Source: an uncultured Lachnospiraceae bacterium
Lineage (GTDB): Bacteria; Bacillota; Clostridia; Lachnospirales; Lachnospiraceae
Direction of reading: 5' to 3'
DNA: 64,000 nt
Assembly: GCA_910589075.1 (NCBI GenBank)
Contig: CAJUSK010000013.1
Location: 1 to 64,000, forward strand
In this document: positions 57,282 to 64,000 of the stretch, piece by piece
Numbering within the stretch: position 1 is the stretch's first letter
Layout: every line of letters begins with the position of its first letter
Position numbers and translations under genes: made by a program
The notes under the pieces: generated by a model
What the model was told of the DNA's origin: nothing
Seen by the model: only the letters and a program-made list of their open reading frames with translations
Databases searched by the model: none

Positions 57282-57659
57282 TCACTGAGGATCTATCATG
57301 CGGAAGATGCGTTTCAGTCCATCTTCCATATATAAAAATTTGAGCTGCAGGCGCAGATAGACCAATTCTCCGCCGGAGGTCAGGTCATACTCTGCCTCAA
57401 AACCATCAGGACGCTCATAAAACTCCACTTCATGGTGGTACTCATAGCTGGGGTGAAAATTGCAGGGAACGCCATACTCATCAAAAACATCATATCCATT
57501 CATATCCAGAGTACCCTGAATATATTCCCGGATCTCCTCTGTATCAACCCACTCCATCTCGTCCACACAGGATGGCAGGTCCTCATACCGCTTCTCATGA
57601 AGGACATGAAGGATGTCTTTGATTGTCTGAACTGCCACTTGTTTATGTTTCTCTGTCAT
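57282..57659 (-). CDS. Small acidic hypothetical protein
   Basis: 125 residues, acidic and rich in aromatic residues, without signal or membrane segment. An N-terminal helical stretch (KQVAVQTIKDILHVLHEKRY) and a strand-rich second half (EVEFYERPDGFEAEYDL, GGELVYLRLQLKFLYMEDG) suggest an NTF2- or cystatin-like alpha+beta fold; it may belong to a DUF7668-like family, but I cannot confirm this. ATG 57659 lies six bases after AGGAGG. It follows the 57738-59048 gene on the same strand and may be part of an orphan-immunity-type cluster. Confidence 0.65.
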   Translation of the reverse strand: MTEKHKQVAVQTIKDILHVLHEKRYEDLPSCVDEMEWVDTEEIREYIQGTLDMNGYDVFDEYGVPCNFHPSYEYHHEVEFYERPDGFEAEYDLTSGGELVYLRLQLKFLYMEDGLKRIFRMIDPQ

Positions 57660-57737
57660 AAAATACCTCCTATCAGAAAAATCGCATACTCTCATGATTG
57701 AAATCACTTCACAGCCAAAACAAACCGGCATGGATTT

Positions 57738-59048
57738 CTATCTTTCAACTTTTTTGGACAACCCGTGATAATATCTCATAAAATGGCACACATCTTCATA
57801 TGTGTTCCGAATTGCCCGGCGGCGCTGTTCGGAATCGGCAATCTGCCCGGTTTTAAGAAAAAGTTCTGCATTATAATACAAAACAGCCATGGGATCACGC
57901 TTATCATTGTATGCGCCAGGCTGCTCCTTTCGGCAATACTGCATATATTCGCTTCCCTTTTCCACGCATTCTGCAAGCTGTCTGTACCCTTCTGTTTCTC
58001 TTCCCGAAAGGAGATCCCATACGCCAAACAGATAAGCGTCAGCGCACCATGGATCGTTTCCGTTCCTTCCCTTATCCCACATAGCCCTGCCCGTGCGCGG
58101 ATCTGCAGGGCCAACCTCTGTGGCTTTCACATACTCCATGCGCTCTGGGGCAAAATAAGTTTCCAGGCTTTCAATCTTTTTCCATTCAGGAAAGACGCCA
58201 TCCGCCAGGAATATCAGTATCTTGTCAAACTGATCGTTAATCTTCCGTATACGTTCAGCGTCAACCACGCCCTCTGTCACATACTCGATAATGCCCCAGT
58301 TGCTTTTCATCTTCCGAAACAGCTCCCCCTTTGCGATAAAACCGGGAATGTCATGGATTCCTGTATGAATATCATAGACAGGACCAATGGAATACCACAG
58401 ATCCTCATATCCGCCACCCCGGAAATACCCAATAAACTGGATGCACAATACCAGTCCGTTGATCTCTTTTACAAATCTTTGTGTTCCTGACCGTTTCATG
58501 CCATAGGCTTTTGCAAGGGGCACGATTTTCGCCTGTATATTTTCCTTCAGCCTGAGTTTTAATTCAGTATTGGTTTCTTTCCACGCATCCAGACCGGCAG
58601 GATTTTTATACGGGAATATTTGTGGCGGTTTCTGAGCAGGCGGAGTTCCCAGCAGACTCCTCCAGGGAAAGGTTATGGCTTCTGTGGGATGCATGGCAAG
58701 ATACCCTTCCCAGCGCTCCCTGGCCTGAGTGGTCTGTCTGTGAAATTCCTCCATTGCCTGCCGCCGTTTTTCGGTCTCCTCTTCCTGTGCCTTTTTTTCG
58801 TAATAATCAGAACATTTCACCGGCCGCCCCTGGGTATGGAAATAATAGGCAATCCCCTTTTGGGTTTTTAGCATAAAAGCATAGTTCGGTTCCCACAGAT
58901 CTGGCATAATCCGCCCTATATCGCCGCGGGTAAGCAGTTTTTCCAGTTGACTCCTGTAGTCCTTCCACCATTGTGCCCATGCCTGGGGCTCCATTTCCCC
59001 GGCTGCTACTTTTAAAAAGACAAGTTTCAATTCATGTTCATAATTCAT
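57738..59048 (-). CDS. Hypothetical protein, possible DUF4304-like domain
   Basis: 436 residues, cytoplasmic, not firmly recognised. A Glu/Lys/Arg-rich helical stretch (about residues 80-115) separates an N-terminal helical part from a C-terminal region with IVPLAKAYGMKRSGTQRFVK and GLVLCIQFIGYFRGGGYEDL, a pattern seen in DUF4304-type immunity-like proteins. The C-terminal part contains helical-repeat-like sequence (GVWDLLSGRETEGYRQLAEC). Start ATG 59048 has only a distant G-run as ribosome binding site and overlaps the remnant of a response-regulator gene. Confidence 0.6.
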   Translation of the reverse strand: MNYEHELKLVFLKVAAGEMEPQAWAQWWKDYRSQLEKLLTRGDIGRIMPDLWEPNYAFMLKTQKGIAYYFHTQGRPVKCSDYYEKKAQEEETEKRRQAMEEFHRQTTQARERWEGYLAMHPTEAITFPWRSLLGTPPAQKPPQIFPYKNPAGLDAWKETNTELKLRLKENIQAKIVPLAKAYGMKRSGTQRFVKEINGLVLCIQFIGYFRGGGYEDLWYSIGPVYDIHTGIHDIPGFIAKGELFRKMKSNWGIIEYVTEGVVDAERIRKINDQFDKILIFLADGVFPEWKKIESLETYFAPERMEYVKATEVGPADPRTGRAMWDKGRNGNDPWCADAYLFGVWDLLSGRETEGYRQLAECVEKGSEYMQYCRKEQPGAYNDKRDPMAVLYYNAELFLKTGQIADSEQRRRAIRNTYEDVCHFMRYYHGLSKKVER

Positions 59049-59219
59049 TTCTATATACAACCCCAAATTTTACCTCTGGCATTCTCCTTACAGATTCTGC
59101 CGGCTTTATTTTTGCCATTTCCCCATCCACCGCACAGCCTGCCTCAAAATTTTCAGTCGTCAATAGGCTTTCACCATTTTGCTGATTTCCACATCATCTT
59201 CAACCAATAAAATTCTCAT
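59038..59219 (-). pseudogene. Truncated, frameshifted response-regulator receiver domain
   Basis: Behind an intact GGAGA ribosome binding site, ATG 59219 starts MRILLVEDDVEISKMVKAY, the canonical beginning of an OmpR-type receiver domain with its acidic pair, then hits TGA. A one-base shift restores LTTENFEAGCAVDGEMAK, the expected next receiver segment, after which similarity ends in sequence leading into the next gene. The phosphorylated Asp, the rest of the receiver and the DNA-binding domain are missing. It is a decayed regulator left by deletion. Confidence 0.75.
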
Positions 59220-59282
59220 CTTTGTTTCTCCGGTGCCAGCCTCCCTGAAATTTACATGCGATCGGCAGGTGATCCCTTCCTC

Positions 59283-60203
59283 TCAACGCCAGTTTTCTCT
59301 GTTGCTGCCTGTTTCATAGCTCACATCTGTCACATATGGATACGCGTCCGGCTCTTTCCCATATTTTCTTGCCCATGCCTTCGCCGGAACATACAAAATG
59401 GCTTCAAATTCTATATGGCTGCTCAGTTCCCGTTCTCCGTTCAGCACCTGCTCATAGAAATCCGCCCCGTTCACCAACGCCACACAACGAATATAAAGAA
59501 AATCATCACCGGAAAAATGTTCGTCTGTACCATATATGCGCTTTGCCCGCTTCCTGGAATCCAGATCGTATAAAAGTTTCGCCATTCTGTCGTCAAAAGC
59601 AGTAATCACTTCATCCGGCCATTTTGCCAGATAGGCGATCAACGGCTCCAGCACCAGGTCATCATTCCCTTCCTGATCCCAGTCCAGCATATCGGTCATC
59701 CGGAAAAAATCTTCATCCCGCATCTTCTTTTCCATATAAATGGTTTTCACTTCATCCGGCAGGTTGTGATTGTTCCGGATACGTTCCCTGATCACATCCA
59801 GATTTTCCCGCCACCTGGGATATGCATCCTGATTTTCTTCCCACATCTCCCGCAGCTCGGAGTTCTCACCTTCCACAGCTTCGATCACGCGGATTGCCTT
59901 CTCACAGAGAAACCAGGCATTGAGCGTTTCCATTTTCTCCACCATTCGGCTGCAGACATCGTCTGTTTCCATCAGCACATCTGTGAGCAGATCCCAGTTC
60001 ACGCCATTCTGAATTACATCCACAAGAGCTGCGGCAACCAGTCCGTACTGACACGTATCATATGGTATCATGTCCTCTGTTTCCGTCAACACTCTGTTCA
60101 GATATTCCTCCAGTTCTTTCAGATAATCCCGGCTGTTCAGCAGCTCATCCAAAGCATCCATTGCCACATCATCACAAAAAATCCGATAATTCCAGCATCC
60201 CAT
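59283..60203 (-). CDS. DUF4259-DUF4240 two-domain protein
   Basis: 306 residues. The N-terminal half starts MGCWNYRIFCDDVAMDALDE, the DUF4259 signature (MGxWxxxxFxxDxAxD), and is helical. The C-terminal half (about residues 165-300) shows MRDEDFFRMTDMLDWDQEGN, WPDEVITAFDDRMAKLLYDL, FSGDDFLYIRCVALVNGADF and EFEAILYVPAKAWARKYGKE, which match DUF4240. DUF4240 proteins are often found as single domains or near toxin systems; function unknown. ATG 60203 follows AAGGAG. The fusion of the two families in one chain is notable. Confidence 0.75.
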   Translation of the reverse strand: MGCWNYRIFCDDVAMDALDELLNSRDYLKELEEYLNRVLTETEDMIPYDTCQYGLVAAALVDVIQNGVNWDLLTDVLMETDDVCSRMVEKMETLNAWFLCEKAIRVIEAVEGENSELREMWEENQDAYPRWRENLDVIRERIRNNHNLPDEVKTIYMEKKMRDEDFFRMTDMLDWDQEGNDDLVLEPLIAYLAKWPDEVITAFDDRMAKLLYDLDSRKRAKRIYGTDEHFSGDDFLYIRCVALVNGADFYEQVLNGERELSSHIEFEAILYVPAKAWARKYGKEPDAYPYVTDVSYETGSNRENWR

Positions 60204-60244
60204 TGTTTCGTCTCCTTTATATTATATTACGTATGAAACCCCCT

Positions 60245-60258
60245 GGCCGGATCCGGCC
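60245..60258. repeat. Perfect 14-bp GC palindrome
   Basis: GGCCGGATCCGGCC in the 109-bp gap between the MBL gene and the DUF4259/DUF4240 gene. On the minus strand a GGGGGTTTC run follows, so it could act as a weak terminator. Confidence 0.5.
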
Positions 60259-60312
60259 CTGGCTACACCCCATATCTGTCGGCTTACGGCCGTCAGTCCT
60301 CGTCGCTTTTGC

Positions 60313-61191
60313 TTACACCGCTCTCCACAGCAGCTTCCCGTCTGTAAATGCAATATCCAGCCGCCCCATATCTTTCAGCCAGGCCAGATAGGAGCGCACT
60401 GTACTGCCCACCAGCACATACTGTTGCATATCCATCTCAAGATGATATGCATGGAACAACTGCTGCAATACGTCTTCAAAACATACAGGCACTGCGCATA
60501 CCTTCAATATCTGATCGGCAATTTCATGTACTTTGTTCATATTCAACTGTGCCAATGCGCTGATATTCTCTGTGGCCGGCGCATGGGCAGGCACAAACAT
60601 GGCCGCCCGCATTTCCATCACCCGTTGCAGCGTATTCAGATAGGCTTCCACATCATAGATAAAACCGATCTGATATTTTTCCAGCGTTCTCTCAGAGGAC
60701 AGACAATCCGCCAAATAGACCACATCATCCTTTGTCCGAAATCCCACCATATCAAAGTAATGGCCCGGCAATGAAATGAGTTCCAGTCCGTCCTGCAACC
60801 CTTCCTGTGTAAGACGCTCTGCCCTGCTTTCCTGCGCCATCAGAAATTTATGCCGCAGTTCCCTGGGCGGATAACCACCATACAGAAATGCAGGTTCCAA
60901 AACAGGAGAATTGACAAAATCACATTCGATTCCCGGCGCAAAAATGTAACATCCGGTCTGCTTCTGCAGATACTGGTTGCCACCGATATGGTCGGCATTG
61001 GAATGGGTATTGTAAATGACAGTCAGATGCCAGCCCATCCGATCCAGTATCTGCCGTACCTTCCGCCCTGCATCTTTGTCGCTGCCACTGTCAAATAAAC
61101 AGACATCCGTTTCATTAAGACGGTACAAACCGATCTTTGCAGGACTTTCTATATAATAGCTGTTATTCTTGACCTGAATCAGTTCGTACAT
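60313..61191 (-). CDS. Metallo-beta-lactamase-fold hydrolase
   Basis: 292-residue MBL-superfamily protein. The metal motif is YNTHSNADHIGGNQYL (HxxADH, with Ser-Asn in place of the commoner second His), then SLPGHYFDMVGF, YLADCLSSERTL and FVPAHAPATENI supply further ligands. The C-terminal 90 residues contain a helical winged-helix-like part (QQYVLVGSTVRSYLAWLKDM). Substrate unknown; thioesterase or phosphodiesterase roles are possible. ATG 61191 sits behind a G-rich run. Third gene of a likely operon with the two genes upstream. Confidence 0.82.
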   Translation of the reverse strand: MYELIQVKNNSYYIESPAKIGLYRLNETDVCLFDSGSDKDAGRKVRQILDRMGWHLTVIYNTHSNADHIGGNQYLQKQTGCYIFAPGIECDFVNSPVLEPAFLYGGYPPRELRHKFLMAQESRAERLTQEGLQDGLELISLPGHYFDMVGFRTKDDVVYLADCLSSERTLEKYQIGFIYDVEAYLNTLQRVMEMRAAMFVPAHAPATENISALAQLNMNKVHEIADQILKVCAVPVCFEDVLQQLFHAYHLEMDMQQYVLVGSTVRSYLAWLKDMGRLDIAFTDGKLLWRAV

Positions 61192-61229
61192 ACCACCCCC
61201 CCCTTTCCTTATATTGCTCCTGTAATGGG

Positions 61230-62078
61230 TTATACCAGAAAAACCCGCTCCATGCAATCATTTTCCACACATCCGCGTATTCTGACAGAAATGTCAGAAA
61301 TACAACTCTTCAGATATGCGCCCGGTTCCTCCGGATCAGGATACCGTTCCCTGCACAGGCCGTCCAGCATTTTTTCCAGTATGGCAGACAGATCGGCAGG
61401 GGCATACCCCCGCAGCAATGTTGCCAGATGGCGCCTGTCCTTGGGGGATAATTTCTCCTGCAAAGGTTTCTTTAAGAGCAGGTGTCCTGCCAGGCAGGGA
61501 ATAACAATGCCGCATATATTTTCTGCCAACAGCTCATATTCACTGCTGTAGGCGCCCAGCACAGCCAGAATATACCCGGTATCAAACCCTTTCAGAAACT
61601 GCTGTTCCATAAAAATCCCCTTTGTATACTCCCAGACCGCGTCCACACCGCTTCCATCCGGCAGGCCATACAGCAGAGGGTAATCCAGTGTCAGAATTGT
61701 ATGCTGAGGTTCAAATTCCATATCATATTGAAGGAAAAATGCCGGCAACCCCTCCGTCACCACCTCCCGCAGGCACAACACGCCATAATCCTGAAACCCC
61801 GCAAGCAGTTCATGGTACAGATCCCGCAACCCCTCCGCTTTCTCACGTACCAGCCGCCGTCCCGTCTCATACCGCTCCTGTAATGACACACTCCCGCCTG
61901 CACTGACTATAGCCCCAGGATACATACCACTTTCCTGCAGGCAATACAAAACCGCTCCCATCAGCATCTGCGCCTTTTCCCATGGAAGGGAAGTGCTGTC
62001 CGCACCTGCATATTTTCCCGCCAGCTTCGTCCACACAGGATACAGCTCCTCCATGGCGTATGTTTTTTGCTTTGTCAT
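61230..62078 (-). CDS. DUF6179-like hypothetical protein
   Basis: 282 residues, cytoplasmic and helical, acidic, without membrane segments. Distinctive parts are PWEKAQMLMGAVLYCLQESG at the start, FEPQHTILTLDYPLLYGLPD in the middle and RHLATLLRGYAPADLSAILE near the end. I believe it belongs to the DUF6179 family, which occurs in Firmicutes next to a DUF6323-type gene as here; this is memory-based. Of three near ATGs, 62078 lies six bases after GGAGG and is chosen. Function unknown. Confidence 0.65.
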   Translation of the reverse strand: MTKQKTYAMEELYPVWTKLAGKYAGADSTSLPWEKAQMLMGAVLYCLQESGMYPGAIVSAGGSVSLQERYETGRRLVREKAEGLRDLYHELLAGFQDYGVLCLREVVTEGLPAFFLQYDMEFEPQHTILTLDYPLLYGLPDGSGVDAVWEYTKGIFMEQQFLKGFDTGYILAVLGAYSSEYELLAENICGIVIPCLAGHLLLKKPLQEKLSPKDRRHLATLLRGYAPADLSAILEKMLDGLCRERYPDPEEPGAYLKSCISDISVRIRGCVENDCMERVFLV

Positions 62079-62102
62079 ATCCATCCTCCCCGTCTCCATG
62101 AT

Positions 62103-62633
62103 TTAAAACAGTTGTTCCAGTGCTTCCAGATACAGTGTCCGGTCCCACCGGGTCACAATGTCCAGTTCACTGAACACCCCGCTGCCGCCTGTGACCCGGT
62201 GTCCCTGATACCCCGCACGCACGGCCTGGGCAAACAGTTCCAGACAGGTTCCCTCCAGGTACTCCAAATCGCCTCCGCATACCGTTTCAAACTGTTCCTT
62301 CATAAAGCAAAGCAGTTCCCCGTCTGTCAGTTCATCCATGGTTTCGTTCTTATAAGCAAAAAAGATTTCTTCCAGGCGCACCAGATCATCCACATAAGTA
62401 TCCTGGGAGAGATAGGCAGAATCACAGAATACCTCAATGATCTCCGGCATGATTCCATGACCGATCTCCACTCTCCGCTCCTGATTCAGAATCCGTCCCC
62501 GCTCCGCCGCAAGCAGCTCTGCATCCGCACGGCTTAGTGTCAGCCCATACTTTTCCGCATGGGGATTCTTTGCAAGAATCTGCTCGATACAGGCCTGCTT
62601 TTGCATCACTTCCAGAAAATTTCCCATGTCCAT
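62103..62633 (-). CDS. DUF6323-like hypothetical protein
   Basis: 176 residues, helical, acidic, with no signal. Segments include KYGLTLSRADAELLAAERGR, GIMPEIIEVFCDSAYLSQDT, RLEEIFFAYKNETMDELTDG and LEYLEGTCLELFAQAVRAGY. It looks like the DUF6323 family, known only from sequence and usually adjacent to a DUF6179 gene. First gene of the DUF6323-DUF6179-MBL set; ATG 62633 is nine bases after GGGAGG. The upstream region carries tandem hairpin repeats and a long perfect hairpin. Confidence 0.65.
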   Translation of the reverse strand: MDMGNFLEVMQKQACIEQILAKNPHAEKYGLTLSRADAELLAAERGRILNQERRVEIGHGIMPEIIEVFCDSAYLSQDTYVDDLVRLEEIFFAYKNETMDELTDGELLCFMKEQFETVCGGDLEYLEGTCLELFAQAVRAGYQGHRVTGGSGVFSELDIVTRWDRTLYLEALEQLF

Positions 62634-62678
62634 ATGATCTTTCCTCCCTGTATGCCATTGGTTATGATGGTTTTAAAA

Positions 62679-62721
62679 CAATAGAAAGCACGCTTTGCGA
62701 ACTTTCTATTGTCATGAACAA
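62679..62721 (+). repeat. Dispersed CAATAG-hairpin repeat, copy
   Basis: CAATAGAAAG and CTTTCTATTG enclose CACGCTTTGCGAA (hairpin 62679-62711), followed by the tail TCATGAACAA. The inner stem differs from the 28616 copies, but the pairing is kept. Confidence 0.75.
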
Positions 62722-62761
62722 TAGAAAATACACTCTGCGAACTTTCCATTGTCATAAACAA
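62719..62761 (+). repeat. Dispersed CAATAG-hairpin repeat, tandem copy
   Basis: CAATAGAAAATACACTCTGC and GAACTTTCCATTG form a slightly weaker hairpin (62719-62751), followed by TCATAAACAA. Directly adjacent to the previous copy. Confidence 0.72.
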
Positions 62762-62797
62762 TGAGATTCCGCTATGTAGCAACATAGCGGAATCTCA
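62762..62797. repeat. Perfect 16-bp hairpin
   Basis: TGAGATTCCGCTATGT (62762-62777) and its exact inverse (62782-62797) flank a 4-nt AGCA loop. It begins where the tandem repeat ends. There is no T-tract on either side, so it is not a classical terminator. Confidence 0.85.
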
Positions 62798-62951
62798 GTA
62801 TAATCTTATATACAGGGTATTTCCAGACTGTATTTTTTATGGGATTTATGGTATAATCTTTATAGAAATCATACTGGTCTCAGGCAGAACCCCGATATAC
62901 ACATCCTTTGCTTGTGTCAAGCCCTGCATAAAAATATCTGAATAATTACAA

Positions 62952-63426
62952 TCAGTCTTCTGCATGCTTTTCCCCAATAAGATTGCCGCTGGAATCATAA
63001 ATTCCATCATCTAAAACTTGATATGCCTCCACATAATCTTCCTGTGTTGACACCGGCAAAAGCGCAATGACCTAATCAATAATAGCCTCTGACGCATTCA
63101 CTGCCTTCAAATCACTAAGCGATAATCTCCCCGTCCCTTCGCACTGCATATTATCCGGCACCAATAATTCTTTATCTGTCAGGACATATGATGTTTTGAC
63201 AATCCGCTCTGTTGCAAATCTTTAACTTTATAATCATACGGATATTTTTAGAATCCTCATACTTTTCCACACTGCTTATTTATAACAAAACAACCTTTGT
63301 CTTTCAGTTCTCATATGGCAAAACAACTGCAGGCTTTCTTTTATGCTCATTTTTTCCTCATATGTATAGTCAATATATATCACTGAGCCTGCTCCTAAAA
63401 TACTAATGGGAATTTTTTTGCCCCAT
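62952..63426 (-). pseudogene. Decayed PemK/MazF-like toxin gene
   Basis: From ATG 63426 (AGAGG upstream) the minus strand holds pieces of one protein in changing frames: GAGSVIYIDYTYEE, then HKRKPAVVLPYEN, ISSVEKYEDSKNI, YDYKVKDLQQSGLSK, and from 63221 an open stretch KTSYVLTDKELLVPDNMQCE, GTGRLSLSDLKAV interrupted by TAG at 63072, ending at TGA 62952. The order (xVxxxD, RPAVVL, GLxKxSYV, GRLSxxDL) matches the PemK/MazF RNase family. At least three frameshifts and one stop make it non-functional. No antitoxin gene is beside it. Confidence 0.6.
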
Positions 63427-63572
63427 AATTGCAAACCTCTATTTTAATCAAACACAATATTTACGCCTCCACAAGTTATTGTTTCCAACTTGTGCCCATC
63501 TCTTTCCTTATCACAAACGCTCCATAAAAAGCAGACACAAATATAAGATGCCTTTTTAAATCCACTTTACCA

Positions 63573-64000
63573 TCAATGGATATCTGACATGATATTTTTA
63601 AAAGAACAATAAGGGCTCTGCTCTATAACATCAATATTTCTCAAGTTTGATATTTCTCTATCTAACTTCGCCAAAATGTCTTTGTTAAACTCTTTATATT
63701 TTTCATCGCCAAGCAATTCAAGACACTTTCTTACTATTTGTTGATATTTATCCTGAATCAACGATTTTTTTTCATTTGTAATGTCTCTAATATAGTCAAT
63801 ATTTGCAGTAAAGAGTGTGGATTCTAGTACTTGCCCATAATACTTTTCAACTGAATTTGGAATATATCCCTCATCAAGTAAAATTTCGGCCATCTCTGAC
63901 ATTATATCATTAAATGGCATTTCTATATAATACTGTTCACATGTAAGGACATTATAAAACAATTGGCTGCCAAAATTTATTGGAGTTACAAGTGCTTCAT
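63573..64000 (-). CDS. Partial hypothetical gene, AT-rich, continues past the window
   Basis: The frame is open from the window edge (reading EALVTPINFGSQLFYNVLTC, then EQYYIEMPFNDIMSEMAEIL) to a stop at 63573; only the C-terminal 142 codons are visible. Helical and charged (KYQQIVRKCLELLGDEKYKE, LAKLDREISNLRNIDVIE), no membrane segment. Family not recognised. Its AT content and Asn/Ile/Lys-rich codon use differ from neighbouring genes, which suggests horizontal acquisition. Confidence 0.65.
   Translation of the reverse strand, partial: EALVTPINFGSQLFYNVLTCEQYYIEMPFNDIMSEMAEILLDEGYIPNSVEKYYGQVLESTLFTANIDYIRDITNEKKSLIQDKYQQIVRKCLELLGDEKYKEFNKDILAKLDREISNLRNIDVIEQSPYCSFKNIMSDIH

Noticed and set aside
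57025..57288. 87-codon plus-strand frame and 77-codon minus-strand frame upstream of lacI
   Set aside because: Both run through promoter P1 or the hairpin, lack ribosome binding sites and show no family features.

Overview
The window reads as chromosomal DNA of a low-GC Gram-positive gut anaerobe of the Clostridia, most likely a Lachnospiraceae. The basis is gene content: an S10-spc-alpha ribosomal cluster with a KOW-domain protein between map and infA, zinc-type S14, a long L17, the Firmicute ecfA1-ecfA2-ecfT-truA-rplM-rpsI block, and Lachnospiraceae-type accessory families. No database search was possible, so the family-level assignment is an inference. Almost all long genes are on the minus strand. 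No rRNA, tRNA or CRISPR array was seen.

Region 1 (1-2.8 kb): a secreted NlpC/P60 cell-wall hydrolase with two SH3b domains, and thioredoxin reductase. Region 2 (2.8-12.8 kb): an eleven-gene minus-strand operon behind one good promoter (12808-12836). It encodes a complete ADP-heptose pathway (gmhA, PfkB heptose kinase, gmhB-type phosphatase, heptose adenylyltransferase, hldD), three GT9 heptosyltransferase-like proteins (one fused to a methyltransferase-like domain), a Wzm/Wzt-type ABC glycan exporter and an FkbM methyltransferase. Together these would build and export a heptose-containing surface glycan, which is unusual outside Gram-negative bacteria. A divergent XRE regulator lies at 12906. 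Region 3 (13.4-20.8 kb): SDR oxidoreductase, YitT-family protein, MATE pump, secreted 5'-nucleotidase, GH31 glycosidase.

Region 4 (21.4-45.5 kb): rpsI, rplM, truA, ecfT, ecfA2, ecfA1, then a 3-kb interruption (M15 peptidase, an unknown membrane-anchored protein, a MITE-like element, an XRE protein, a KdsC-like phosphatase), then rplQ back to rpsJ. The ribosomal operon starts at a TTGCAT-17-TATAAT promoter with a long structured leader (45502-45733). rpmJ (37 codons, GTG start) lies at 32293-32406.

Region 5 (46.2-57.0 kb): a methyl-accepting chemotaxis protein, then a LacI-controlled operon: LacI, M28 peptidase, sugar-binding lipoprotein, RbsD, RbsA-like ATPase, RbsC-like permease, M20 peptidase, putative glutamine amidotransferase. 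There is no sugar kinase. Two GGGGAACGTTCCCC operators flank one of two promoters, and a 99-bp tandem repeat sits before rbsD. Region 6 (57.3-64 kb): accessory genes of poorly known families (DUF4259/DUF4240 fusion, MBL hydrolase, DUF6179-like and DUF6323-like), a broken response-regulator gene, a decayed PemK/MazF-like gene, and a partial AT-rich gene at the right edge.

Several small dispersed repeats recur: a CAATAG...CTATTG hairpin with a TCRTGAAYAA tail (six copies at four loci), a GTAACARTTCAGACA inverted-repeat element, and one MITE-like element with 48-bp terminal inverted repeats.
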